Assembly (NCBI GenBank): GCA_963697975.1
Contig: OY969111.1
Location: 2,356,001-2,420,000, forward strand
DNA from: QHXM01 sp963697975
GTDB lineage: Bacteria; Acidobacteriota; Blastocatellia; Pyrinomonadales; Pyrinomonadaceae
Length of the DNA stretch: 64,000 nucleotides
Reading direction: 5' to 3'
The position numbers and the translations under genes are program-made. The number at the start of each line of letters is the position of its first letter. The stretch's first letter is position 1. This document shows, in pieces, positions 36,549 through 44,492 of the stretch. Below the pieces are notes generated by a model that was not told the origin of the DNA, did no database searches, and saw nothing but the letters and a program-made list of their open reading frames with translations.

Positions 36549-36627
36549 TCGGCGGGCACGCTCGCAATTACCCTTGGGCAAGTGCCCGGCTTCTTTCTTT
36601 TGGAGCGAGCTATTTTGCCCTTAACGC

Positions 36628-36975
36628 TTAAACACGTGAATGTATTAGCCTGCGCACGCGATCCGCAAAAAGCACATCGATCTTCTGCGGCTCGATCAAC
36701 GAAGTGACTTCGCCCTGTCCGTAAGTCGGGTGCATCAGGGTCTGCCCGGCGCGATACGTATGTGCCCAATCGTATGTCGAACCGGGTTGCGCTGGCGCGT
36801 GCTGCGCTGTGCGCGTACTACTTTTGAAAGTGCTGGTGGTGCGACATTTCGGACAATTTACGCGAGAGATGTTCCCGACCTTTGTGACGGACGCTACCAC
36901 ATGACCGCGCTCCTCGTTGCACGCCGCGCATAATTTATCCACCCTCTCCCCGACTGTGTAGACACGTTTCTCCAT
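36628..36975 (-). CDS. Zinc-ribbon protein with C-terminal CarD-like barrel
   Basis: 115 residues from the ATG at 36975 (GAGGAAGGA ribosome site). Two Cys pairs (KLCAACNEERGH and VNCPKCRTTS) form a zinc ribbon. After a disordered linker, YRAGQTLMHPTYGQGEVTSL resembles the N-terminal SH3-like part of CarD/Mfd-type RNA polymerase-binding domains. It lies directly downstream of infA on the same strand. A role in transcription is suggested but not shown. Confidence 0.55.
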   Translation of the reverse strand: MEKRVYTVGERVDKLCAACNEERGHVVASVTKVGNISRVNCPKCRTTSTFKSSTRTAQHAPAQPGSTYDWAHTYRAGQTLMHPTYGQGEVTSLIEPQKIDVLFADRVRRLIHSRV

Positions 36976-36995
36976 ACAATCCTTCCTCTTTTCTT

Positions 36996-37217
36996 TCATT
37001 TATACCTGTAAGTGATGCGCCCCCTGCTCAGGTCGTAAGGCGACATCTCGACGCTCACACGATCACCCATCAGGATGCGGATGCGATTCTTACGCATCTT
37101 GCCGGAAATCTGCGCCAGCACGACGTGCGTGCTGCTATCAAGCTGCACTTTGAAGAAGGCGTTTGGCTGTTTATCTATGATCACTCCCTCGGCGGGGATT
37201 AAGTCTTCTTTAGACAA
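36996..37217 (-). CDS. infA: Translation initiation factor IF-1 (copy 1)
   Basis: A 73-residue S1/OB-fold protein of normal IF-1 length. Conserved segments are EGVIIDKQPNAFFKVQLDSS, AQISGKMRKNRIRILMGDRV and SPYDLSRGRITYRYK. The start is TTG, preceded by a GGAGA site. IF-1 blocks the A site during initiation. A second, about 80% identical copy lies at 62171. It follows the RRM gene (37344) and a strong terminator. Confidence 0.95.
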   Translation of the reverse strand: MSKEDLIPAEGVIIDKQPNAFFKVQLDSSTHVVLAQISGKMRKNRIRILMGDRVSVEMSPYDLSRGRITYRYK

Positions 37218-37276
37218 GAAGTGTTCTCCTTTGTTAGTTCAGAGCTATCTAACATGGTGTGTGAACAAAAGAAAAA

Positions 37277-37304
37277 GCCTCCGGCAAGAGTTTTCGCCGG
37301 AGGC
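37277..37304 (-). terminator. Rho-independent terminator of the RRM gene
   Basis: A nine-base perfect stem (GCCTCCGGC at 37277-37285, GCCGGAGGC at 37296-37304) is followed on the minus strand by a T-rich run (TTTTTC). It separates the RRM gene from the infA gene, with a weak T-run also on the other strand. Confidence 0.75.
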
Positions 37305-37343
37305 TTTCTGTAAAAGAGTCGCCGGAATTAGCGCAAGAGCGAG

Positions 37344-37667
37344 TTAGTAGCGAGAGTTGCCGCCGCCGCCGCCACCGTTGCGATTTCCGCCGAAGCCGCC
37401 ACGGCTGCCGCCGCGATCTTCACGGGGCTTGGCTTCGTTGACATTCAGCGCGCGCCCGCCCATCTCCTGGCCGTTGAATTGCTCGATGGCTGCTTTGCCC
37501 TCTTCGTTCGAGGACATTTCGACGAAACCAAAGCCGCGCGAGCGACCCGTTTCGCGGTCTTCCACAACGGAAGCCGATTCGACCGTGCCCGCTTTCGCGA
37601 ACATTTGCTGCAAGTCGTCGCTCGAAGTTTGATACGACAGATTACCGACATAGAGTTTCATAGACAT
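37344..37667 (-). CDS. Gly-rich RRM RNA-binding protein (copy 1)
   Basis: A 107-residue protein: one RRM (RNP2 KLYVGNLSY at residue 4, RNP1 RSRGFGFVEM at about residues 43-52) followed by a Gly/Asn/Arg-rich tail (RGGSRGGFGGNRNGGGGGGN). Such proteins bind single-stranded RNA and act as cold-shock or RNA chaperones. It starts within a small intergenic region and ends before a terminator. A second copy is cut by the right edge of the window. Confidence 0.93.
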   Translation of the reverse strand: MSMKLYVGNLSYQTSSDDLQQMFAKAGTVESASVVEDRETGRSRGFGFVEMSSNEEGKAAIEQFNGQEMGGRALNVNEAKPREDRGGSRGGFGGNRNGGGGGGNSRY

Positions 37668-38148
37668 AAATAGACTTATCCTTCTCCCCTTTGCGGGAGT
37701 ATTAAGAGAAGCTGCGAATCAAAGTGTGCTTCGATGAAAACGGTTGGCAGCGAAGGCTCGGTTCGAATGCTCAAGAGAGCGGCTTCTGAAGTTAAAATCG
37801 GCCCGCTCTCGAATCATCTAAACGCCTCCGCCATACAAGACGGGGTGCGCATCACCGTCGCGATGCGCGAGAGAAGGAATCGCTGCTATGATGCGCCATT
37901 ATCATATTCAGTTGCAAGTGTCCGAATATTACATTAGCGCGATAATGATGGATGATGGGCATTCCGGCTATCCCCATCAATCAGCATCGGCGATGCTATC
38001 CAACTATGTTAATTGACATATTCAGCGTAAAAACTCAAGGAGTCGTTCAAGCCCGGCGGCGTATGTGGCGAAGTATTCCGGGGTGACGCAAATGAGTCCG
38101 GCTGGGTCATGGTTTTCACCTTACGTCAAAGCTCACGGCAAATAAGGG

Positions 38149-38177
38149 TTGACACGGAGGGCGTTCTTAAATAAAAA
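38149..38177 (+). promoter_or_regulatory. Predicted promoter of the TetR gene
   Basis: TTGACA (38149-38154) and TAAAAA (38172-38177) are spaced by 17 bases. The -10 box overlaps the near-palindromic operator (38174-38195), so occupancy by TetR would block transcription. Confidence 0.5.
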
Positions 38178-38195
38178 TACGGACGTTCGTTTTTT
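38174..38195. promoter_or_regulatory. Operator-like near-palindrome upstream of tetR
   Basis: Core ACGGACGTTCGT (38179-38190) reads as ACGAACGTCCGT on the other strand, a near-palindrome differing at one paired position, flanked by A/T runs. A 16-base core (ACGGACGTTCGTTTTT) is identical at 38961-38976 in front of the TonB-receptor gene. A short inverted site overlapping its own -10 box is typical of TetR autoregulation. Confidence 0.65.
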
Positions 38196-38204
38196 GTGCC
38201 CCGC

Positions 38205-38909
38205 ATGCCCAAGCTGAGCGAAGACGTTATTGAAGCCAACAAGAACCGTATCGAAGGTGCGGCGAAAGAGCTGTTTATCAGGCAGGGCTTTCATGCAACC
38301 TCGATGCGCGACATCGCTTCACGCGCCGAGACCTCACTCGGGAATCTTTATAATTACTATCGCACCAAAGAGGCCATACTCGAATCCATCATTGCTAAAT
38401 ATCAAAAGGTGATAGATGCGCGCCTTCAACGGGTGCTCTCGGACATCGAAGAACCTTTTGAGCCGGAGACGCTCAAGCGCTTCGGTCGCGCCATCCGGGG
38501 CATCATCGGCGAGCATCACGATTTCTGGCTCCTGATGTACATAGACGTGCTGGAATTCGAGAACCGGCACTTTCGCCGGATGTTTCAAGGCTTAACGCCG
38601 AGGCTCCGTAAGCTCTTTGCCCCGCAGTTCGCGGAACTGAAACGGCGAGGCGTGATCGCCGACGGCGTTGATCCGGCCATCGGTTTCACCGCCGTTTACA
38701 TGCAGTTCTTTAACTATTTTCTTGTGGAAAAGCTTTTCGGTGGTGATAACCACTTCGGCATCACGGACGACGCGGTCGTCAATAGTCTCTCGCGCATCTT
38801 CTGTCATGGCATCTTACGCCCCGACCATGACAAGGATAGGCGAGCCGCACAGCAGAAGGTAACAAGCAAACCCGCACGCGCAGCAAAAAAGAACGGTCGC
38901 CAGAAGTAA
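38205..38909 (+). CDS. TetR family regulator
   Basis: A 234-residue protein from the ATG at 38205 (a GTG at 38196 is within the leader). The N-terminal HTH is typical: IEGAAKELFIRQGFHATSMR then DIASRAETSLGNLYNYYRTK, which is the FadR/YsiA-like pattern. The C-terminal ligand domain (about residues 80-215) shows no identifying motif. It lies between two copies of a near-palindromic site and upstream of the TonB receptor and lipid genes, so it probably regulates receptor and perhaps lipid genes in response to an acyl-type ligand. Confidence 0.9.
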   Translation: MPKLSEDVIEANKNRIEGAAKELFIRQGFHATSMRDIASRAETSLGNLYNYYRTKEAILESIIAKYQKVIDARLQRVLSDIEEPFEPETLKRFGRAIRGIIGEHHDFWLLMYIDVLEFENRHFRRMFQGLTPRLRKLFAPQFAELKRRGVIADGVDPAIGFTAVYMQFFNYFLVEKLFGGDNHFGITDDAVVNSLSRIFCHGILRPDHDKDRRAAQQKVTSKPARAAKKNGRQK

Positions 38910-38954
38910 TCTTCCAGATGTGAACTTCACGGCAGTTCGGGTCTCGCGCTCGCT

Positions 38955-38976
38955 TAAAAAACGGACGTTCGTTTTT
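38955..38976. promoter_or_regulatory. Operator-like near-palindrome upstream of TonB receptor
   Basis: A second copy of the ACGGACGTTCGTTTTT core (38961-38976), flanked by A-runs. It lies 36 bases before the receptor's start codon. Identity of the core with the tetR upstream site suggests shared repression by the TetR protein. Confidence 0.65.
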
Positions 38977-39011
38977 AACGCCGTCCCCTAATTGTCTGAG
39001 GAGGTCGAATT

Positions 39012-42000
39012 ATGACTGGATTGTTTCGCAGAACGTTGGCAGCTCTTCTTTTCGCCTGCGCCGCACTCACGCTCGCAACGACGAGTTTCGCGCAGGGCAC
39101 GACGGGCCAGTTGACGGGTACGGTCTCGGACCCGAACGGCGCGGTCGTGCAGGGCGCAACCGTCACCGTTAGAAACCGCGACACTGGATTAGAGCGACAG
39201 GCGACGACCGGGGATGACGGCACGTTCGCTGTCCAACTCCTTCCGCCCGGCCTCTATCGCGTCGAAGCCTCCGGGCAGGGATTCAGCGCGGCGGTCGTCG
39301 AAGAGGTGCGCGTGCAGATTACCGAAACGGCGACGGTCAACATTTCGCTCGCGGTCGCGGGCGGCCAGTCCACCGTGACGGTGACGGCTGATCCGCCGAC
39401 GGTGCAGCTTGAAAGCTCGCAGGTCGGGCGCGTGATTGACGAGCGCGCCATCAGCCAGTTGCCTTTGCCGACGCGCAACTTCCAGCAACTGCTGACGCTC
39501 TCTCCCGGCACTTACGCGAGCGTGTCGAATAATACGGAACTGGGGCGCGGCGACGTGACCGTCTCCGTCAACGGTCAGCGCACGACCAGCAACAACATCC
39601 GCATCAACGGCATTGACGCCAACTCCGTCGGCACGAATTCGACTCCCAACCTCGCCGTCCCTGCAACCGACAGCCTGCAAGAGTTCATCGTGCAGACTTC
39701 CACCTATGACGCCAGTACGGGTCGCAATGCAGGGGGCAACATCGAGGCCATCACCAAGTCAGGGTCGAACGATTTTCACGGCAATGTCTACGAGTTCTTC
39801 CGCAATGAGAAGCTGAACGCGAACGACTTTATCCTGAACTCTGCGGGGCGACCGCGACCCATCTTCCGCCGCAACCAGTTTGGCGGCACAATTGGTGGAC
39901 CCATAGTTCGAGAGAAGTTCTTCTTCTTCGGTTCGTATCAGGGAACGAGGGAACGCAACGGGGCGTCACTCAATAACAGTCTGACCTTTCCAATCATTGA
40001 CCCGCGCTTAACCGACACGAACCGCACGGCTGCCGGGCTGGCTACGGCCTTTGGCCTGACTGCCGCCCAGATCAGTCCCGTCTCGCTCGCACTCTTGCAG
40101 GCGCGCCTTTCCAACGGCCAGTTTGTGATTCCTTCGGCGGCGACCGCATCCGGCCTGACACCCATCTCCGGCGTCTCGCGCTTTACGGAGAATCAATTCA
40201 ATCTCAATCTTGATTACACGCTCAGCCAGAAGCACACGCTTTCCGGCAAAGGCTTCTTCGCTTCAAACCCGACTACGCAATCGAACTACAACTTCGCGGG
40301 CTTAGGCAACGGCAACCAGCAACTGCCCGGCTTCGGCGGCCAGTTAGACATCATTCAAACGCTGTTCTCGCTGACAGACACCTACGTCTTCTCGCCATCG
40401 GTCGTCAACCAGGCTCGTCTGGGGTTTAGTCGCCTGCGCGTCACCTCCGTACCGGAAGAGCCGATCACTGCGACCTCGCTAGGGATAACGACTCCGTTTG
40501 CCTCGACCTATCCCGGATTGCCCACGATCTTCGTCACCGGGCAATTCTCGCTAGGGTCGTCGCCGCTGGCGGATCAATCATCGCGCATCAACACGTTCAC
40601 GCTAAACGACACGCTCTCCTTCAACGTCGGCGGAAAACACCGCTTCCGCGCGGGCGGCGAGTTTCGTCCCTCGCGCGTAGATTTCTACTTCAACGCTTTC
40701 ACGCGCGGGCAGATTAACTTTCCGACCTTCTCAAGCTTTTTGACGGGAGGATCCTTGACCGCCCTCGGCGTTTCAATCCTCGGCTCAGGCGTTTTCGACC
40801 GCTCGCTCCGCACGGATGATTTTGGCGCTTTCATTCAGGATGATTTCAAAGTCAACGACCGGCTGACGCTCAATCTGGGCTTGCGCTACGACCTCTTCAC
40901 CTTCCCGCGCGACATACGCGGGCGGCTCGTTAACTTCATCCCCGAACAGTTTCGCGCGGGCACAGCCGTTTCGCCCGTAGGCCCACCCAACGGCATCGTG
41001 CAGGCAGGAAACGGCACGCTGCCCGGCGTTCCGACCGTTGGCGAGACGTTGATTCCGACCGACAAGAACAACTTCGCGCCCCGTGTCGGCTTCGCCTATC
41101 GTCTGACGGATTCCGACAACCTGGTGCTTCGCGGCGGCTACGGTATCTATTACGACCGTCCTTCGACACGTCTCATCAACACGCAGCTTTTCAACTACCC
41201 GTATCTTGGCATCGGCGTCGGGCTGCTCGCGCCGGGTGTGTTCCGCACGTTTGCGAATCCGTTCATCCCGCTGCCCGCGCCCGGAGCGTTTCCCGTAGCG
41301 GATACTGTTCCCAGCCCACTCAACCCGCTTTCGCCCGTCGGCGTGCCCATCTCCGGGTTGTTCATTGACCCGAACATGAAAACGCCTTACGTGCAGCAAT
41401 ACAACATCAATCTCCAGTATGAATTTGTTAAAAACTGGCTGCTCGAAGTCGGCTACGTCGGCTCGAAGGGAACGAAGCTGCTGCAAACGGTGACGCTCAA
41501 TCAAGCGTCTTACAACCCGACAACCGGGCTATTCAATGCGCCGCCCTTCGGCGCGTTCGTCTCGGCCAATCGCAACGTCACGGGCGGACTCCAGCAGGTT
41601 CGCGCCAACGGCAACTCGAACTACGACTCTCTTCAATTGAGCGTCACGAAGCGTTTCAGCCAGGGCTTGCAACTGCTTTCGGCTTACACCTACGGCAAAT
41701 CAGAGGACACGTATTCCGGCACAGGCTTGAACGAGATTACGACCGTGCCCGGCGACCAGTTAGACCTGAACACCAACCGCTCGCCTTCGGACTTTGACCG
41801 CAGGCATCGCTTCGTCACCAGCTTCGTTTACGATCTACCGAAGCTCAAATCCGATTCGCGTCTGATGCGCGCGCTCTTCAATAACTTCCAGTTGAGCGGC
41901 ATCGTCACGCTGCAAACGGGCACGCCCTTTTCGATTATCGAATCGAACGGGACTTCCGTGATTCAGCGCGCCAACTTTGCATCGGGCTTCACGGGCAGCC

Positions 42001-42368
42001 TCGAAGGAACAGGCTCGACCGACCCGCAGAATCTTTTCTTCAACACGGCGGCGTTCACGCGCTCGACGCTGTTCCTCGTCGGCACAACTCGCAACCCGGC
42101 ATTCGACCCCGCAGCGCCTTACGGCAACACGGGGCGCAATCTCATCTACGGGCCGGGACAGAAGAACGTTGACTTCTCCATCGTCAAGTTTCTTCCGTTC
42201 ACCGACCGCTTGAGGGGCGAGTTTCGCACGGAGTTTTTCAACATTTTCAACTTCGTCAACTTCGCCAATCCGGGCAACAACATTCTCGTTCCGTCGACGT
42301 TCGGGCGAATCACTTCAACCAGTTCAGGCCCACGCGTGATTCAGTTCGCGTTCAAGCTGAACTTCTAA
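39012..42368 (+). CDS. Oar-like TonB-dependent receptor (second)
   Basis: 1118 residues with GAGGAGG ribosome site. Signal peptide (residues 1-27, ending TSFAQ), carboxypeptidase-regulatory-like domain (GTTGQLTGTVSDPNGAVVQG to NISLAVAGGQ), a plug-like region with QLPLPTRNFQQLLTLSPG and SLQEFIVQTSTYDASTGRNA, then a long barrel ending VIQFAFKLNF. It belongs to the same family as the receptor at 25397 but the two differ in sequence. Its upstream region holds a TetR-type operator and it ends before a terminator hairpin (42379-42415). Confidence 0.92.
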   Translation: MTGLFRRTLAALLFACAALTLATTSFAQGTTGQLTGTVSDPNGAVVQGATVTVRNRDTGLERQATTGDDGTFAVQLLPPGLYRVEASGQGFSAAVVEEVRVQITETATVNISLAVAGGQSTVTVTADPPTVQLESSQVGRVIDERAISQLPLPTRNFQQLLTLSPGTYASVSNNTELGRGDVTVSVNGQRTTSNNIRINGIDANSVGTNSTPNLAVPATDSLQEFIVQTSTYDASTGRNAGGNIEAITKSGSNDFHGNVYEFFRNEKLNANDFILNSAGRPRPIFRRNQFGGTIGGPIVREKFFFFGSYQGTRERNGASLNNSLTFPIIDPRLTDTNRTAAGLATAFGLTAAQISPVSLALLQARLSNGQFVIPSAATASGLTPISGVSRFTENQFNLNLDYTLSQKHTLSGKGFFASNPTTQSNYNFAGLGNGNQQLPGFGGQLDIIQTLFSLTDTYVFSPSVVNQARLGFSRLRVTSVPEEPITATSLGITTPFASTYPGLPTIFVTGQFSLGSSPLADQSSRINTFTLNDTLSFNVGGKHRFRAGGEFRPSRVDFYFNAFTRGQINFPTFSSFLTGGSLTALGVSILGSGVFDRSLRTDDFGAFIQDDFKVNDRLTLNLGLRYDLFTFPRDIRGRLVNFIPEQFRAGTAVSPVGPPNGIVQAGNGTLPGVPTVGETLIPTDKNNFAPRVGFAYRLTDSDNLVLRGGYGIYYDRPSTRLINTQLFNYPYLGIGVGLLAPGVFRTFANPFIPLPAPGAFPVADTVPSPLNPLSPVGVPISGLFIDPNMKTPYVQQYNINLQYEFVKNWLLEVGYVGSKGTKLLQTVTLNQASYNPTTGLFNAPPFGAFVSANRNVTGGLQQVRANGNSNYDSLQLSVTKRFSQGLQLLSAYTYGKSEDTYSGTGLNEITTVPGDQLDLNTNRSPSDFDRRHRFVTSFVYDLPKLKSDSRLMRALFNNFQLSGIVTLQTGTPFSIIESNGTSVIQRANFASGFTGSLEGTGSTDPQNLFFNTAAFTRSTLFLVGTTRNPAFDPAAPYGNTGRNLIYGPGQKNVDFSIVKFLPFTDRLRGEFRTEFFNIFNFVNFANPGNNILVPSTFGRITSTSSGPRVIQFAFKLNF

Positions 42369-42378
42369 CGGCAGCAGA

Positions 42379-42415
42379 AAAGCAGGGGCAAACAATTCGA
42401 GTCTGTCCCTGCTTT
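42379..42415 (+). terminator. Terminator after TonB receptor
   Basis: A stem AAAGCAGGGGCA (42379-42390) with TGTCCCTGCTTT (42404-42415), with one G-T pair, followed by a TCTTCT tract. It separates the receptor from the alpha/beta hydrolase gene. Confidence 0.6.
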
Positions 42416-42466
42416 CTTCTCATCAATTACCAGCGCGGGCGGTTCTTATCCTATACTCTCAACTCG

Positions 42467-43273
42467 ATGCCTCTGCTCAAAGTACGCGACACACAGCTTT
42501 ATTATGAATTGCACGGAGAGGGCGAGCCGCTGATTCTCATTCCGGGCTTCGGCACGGGACTGTGGATTTGGTTCAAGCAAGTGCCTAAGCTCGCGGAGCA
42601 TTTCCGCGTCATCACCTTTGACCCGCGCGGTATTGCGCGCTCTGAAGGCGGCGACCACTTCGCTTCGATGGTGATGCTGGCGGAAGATGTGAAGGAGTTG
42701 CTGTGTGCGCTCGACATAGAAAAGGCGCACATCGTCGGCGCATCCTTCGGCGGCTTCGTCGCTCAGGAATTCGCGCTCGCTCATCCTGAGATGACAGACG
42801 CGCTCGTCCTGTGCTGCACGAGTTACGGCGGGACAGGCCACATTCCGCCCTCTGCGGAGACGCTCGCGGCGCTCGCTTCGACGAAAGGATTGAACACGGC
42901 GGAGCGCGTGCGAGAAAACTTACTCCTCGCCTTTTCTCCCGAATACATCAAGGCAGAGCCGAAAGAGATTGAGCGCGTGATCGAATTACGCGAGGCCAAC
43001 TTTGTCCCGGAGCACGTTTATCTTCATCAACTGCAAGCGGCGGTTGGTTTCGATCTGGCGGAGCGCGTGCGACAGATAGACGCCCCGACGCTCGTCATCA
43101 CAGGCGATGCCGACATCATTGTGCCGATGGAGAACTCGCGCAACTTAGCCGCCCGTATTCCGCAAGCGGAGTTGGGCGTGGTTTCCGGCGGGAGCCACAC
43201 GTTCTTTATCGAGAAAGCGGACGAGTTCAATCAAGCCGTTATCGAATTTATTGGTGATAGGAATAGAAATTAA
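42467..43273 (+). CDS. Alpha/beta hydrolase
   Basis: A 268-residue alpha/beta hydrolase. The oxyanion start is PLILIPGFGTGLWIW, the nucleophile elbow is VGASFGGFVAQE with the Ser at about residue 94, the acid lies in VITGDADIIVP and the base His in VSGGSHTFFIEKAD. No signal peptide. It is the first gene of a plus-strand run with a KAS III homologue, an acyl ligase, another hydrolase, a hydratase and an MFS gene. Substrate unknown; thioester or lactone is possible from context. Confidence 0.88.
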   Translation: MPLLKVRDTQLYYELHGEGEPLILIPGFGTGLWIWFKQVPKLAEHFRVITFDPRGIARSEGGDHFASMVMLAEDVKELLCALDIEKAHIVGASFGGFVAQEFALAHPEMTDALVLCCTSYGGTGHIPPSAETLAALASTKGLNTAERVRENLLLAFSPEYIKAEPKEIERVIELREANFVPEHVYLHQLQAAVGFDLAERVRQIDAPTLVITGDADIIVPMENSRNLAARIPQAELGVVSGGSHTFFIEKADEFNQAVIEFIGDRNRN

Positions 43274-43274
43274 T

Positions 43275-43369
43275 ATTCACCACAGAGACACAGAGAACAC
43301 AGAGGGGGCACAGAGAGTTAGATAAGCCTCCGTGCATCCTCCGTGTTCTCTTGTGTCTCTGTGGTGAAT
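43275..43369. repeat. Inverted repeat CCACAGAGACACAGAG
   Basis: ATTCACCACAGAGACACAGA at the left and TCTGTGGTGAAT at the right flank an imperfect stem (GAACACAGAGG.../...CCTCCGTGTTCTC). This A-C-G-rich palindrome lies immediately after the hydrolase stop codon and before the KAS III gene, so it can act as a terminator or mRNA-end element. It is similar to a widely dispersed bacterial repeat, which I recall only in general terms. Confidence 0.6.
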
Positions 43370-43409
43370 CTCCATATTCCATAAGCACAACATAAAAGAA
43401 ATCTAAACT

Positions 43410-44396
43410 ATGCCTTACGCGAAAATCATTGGAACGGGTTCTCACGTCCCGGAAAAAATCATCACCAACGCCGACCTGAGTTGCGTTCTCGGCGAGGACA
43501 TCAACGAGTTCGTCTCACAGGTTATCGGCATCAACGAGCGTCACGTTTGCGCTGAAGATGAAAGCACCGCTGATCTTGCTACCGTTGCGAGCCGCCGGGC
43601 GTTGGAAGCTGCCGGAATCAGCGCGGAAGACTTGAATCTCATCATCCTGGCGACCGACACGCCGGAGTATCTTTCGCCCGCCACGTCCGTCGTCGTTCAG
43701 CATCGCCTGAATGCGAAGAACGCCGGGACGTTTGACATCAACTGCGCCTGTGCAGGGTTCGTGACCGCGCTCGACACGGCTTCAAAGTTCATCGCCGCCG
43801 ATACGTCTTACCAGTATGTTCTCGTCATCGGCGCATACGCCATTAGCAAATACGTTGATTGGACGGAGAAGAAAACCTCTACCATCTTCGCTGACGGCGG
43901 GGGCGCGGTCGTCTTGAAATCTTCCGACACGCCGGGCTTTCTGGCCTCAAAGCTCGTCGCCGAAGGCAGCTTCCACGATCACATGGGAATCTACGCGGGC
44001 GGCACGCACATGCCCATCACCGAAGAGGTCCTGCGCGAAGGCACTTGGACGAAAGTCCGCTTTGCGAAGAAATATCCGCCGGAAGTGAACCTTCAGGGCT
44101 GGCCGCGAATCATCCGCGAAGTGCTGGCAAAAGCCAGTCTAAATTTGGACGACGTTGCCTTACTCCTCTTCACACAGGTTAACCTCAGCACGATCAAAGA
44201 AGTGATGAAGGGATTGGACGTGCCGATGTCGCGCACGCACACCGTGATGCAGAAGTGGGGCTACACCGGCTCGGCCTGCATCCCGATGGTGCTGGACGAT
44301 GCCTTGCACGAAGGAAAACTAAAACCGGGCGATGTGGTCATCATGTGCGCCTCCGGCGGCGGCCTGAACATGGCATGCGCGGCCTTTCGTTGGTGA
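43410..44396 (+). CDS. KAS III-like (FabH/OleA-type) thiolase-fold enzyme
   Basis: A 328-residue protein. The Cys loop INCACAGFVTALDTA has the active-site Cys at residue 114, and it shows the usual ADGGGAVVLK and SGGGL segments. In classical KAS III enzymes the His and Asn lie in HQAN and GNTSAASIP; here the equivalent segments read TQVN (255-258) and GYTGSACIP (284-292), so the catalytic His and Asn appear replaced by Thr and Tyr. This points to an altered reaction, such as acyl transfer without decarboxylation. It precedes the acyl ligase gene. Confidence 0.85.
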   Translation: MPYAKIIGTGSHVPEKIITNADLSCVLGEDINEFVSQVIGINERHVCAEDESTADLATVASRRALEAAGISAEDLNLIILATDTPEYLSPATSVVVQHRLNAKNAGTFDINCACAGFVTALDTASKFIAADTSYQYVLVIGAYAISKYVDWTEKKTSTIFADGGGAVVLKSSDTPGFLASKLVAEGSFHDHMGIYAGGTHMPITEEVLREGTWTKVRFAKKYPPEVNLQGWPRIIREVLAKASLNLDDVALLLFTQVNLSTIKEVMKGLDVPMSRTHTVMQKWGYTGSACIPMVLDDALHEGKLKPGDVVIMCASGGGLNMACAAFRW

Positions 44397-44402
44397 AAAA
44401 GC

Positions 44403-44480
44403 GGTGATAGGTGATGGGTGATAAGTGATGGGAAAGAACAGTTGTTTTCTCTTATCACCTATCACCCATCACCTATCACC
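44403..44480. repeat. TGATAGGTGATGGGTGAT inverted repeat
   Basis: Left arm GGTGATAGGTGATGGGTGAT (44403-44422) and a longer right arm of its complement (44452-44480) form a stem of more than 20 base pairs that contains a short-period GTGAT tandem repeat. It ends about 12 bases before the acyl ligase start codon. A frame reads through it to the ligase gene but is not the likely start. Confidence 0.6.
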
Positions 44481-44492
44481 TATGACTGCTTT

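Larger units (their letters stand above)
37668..38204. other. Intergenic region before TetR gene
   Basis: About 540 bases. It holds the start region of the minus-strand RRM gene and, near the right end, a TetR promoter and operator (38149-38195). A reading frame at 37734-37937 has no ribosome site and atypical composition; I do not call it. Confidence 0.4.

Noticed and set aside
37750..37775. GGTTCGAAT-like tRNA T-loop
   Set aside because: No matching acceptor stem or anticodon arm around it.
37734..37937. Possible 67-residue gene
   Set aside because: No ribosome site, odd composition and no domain; sits in a promoter region.
40785..41504. Antisense frame inside the second TonB receptor
   Set aside because: It overlaps a clear receptor barrel; Arg-rich shadow composition and no domain.
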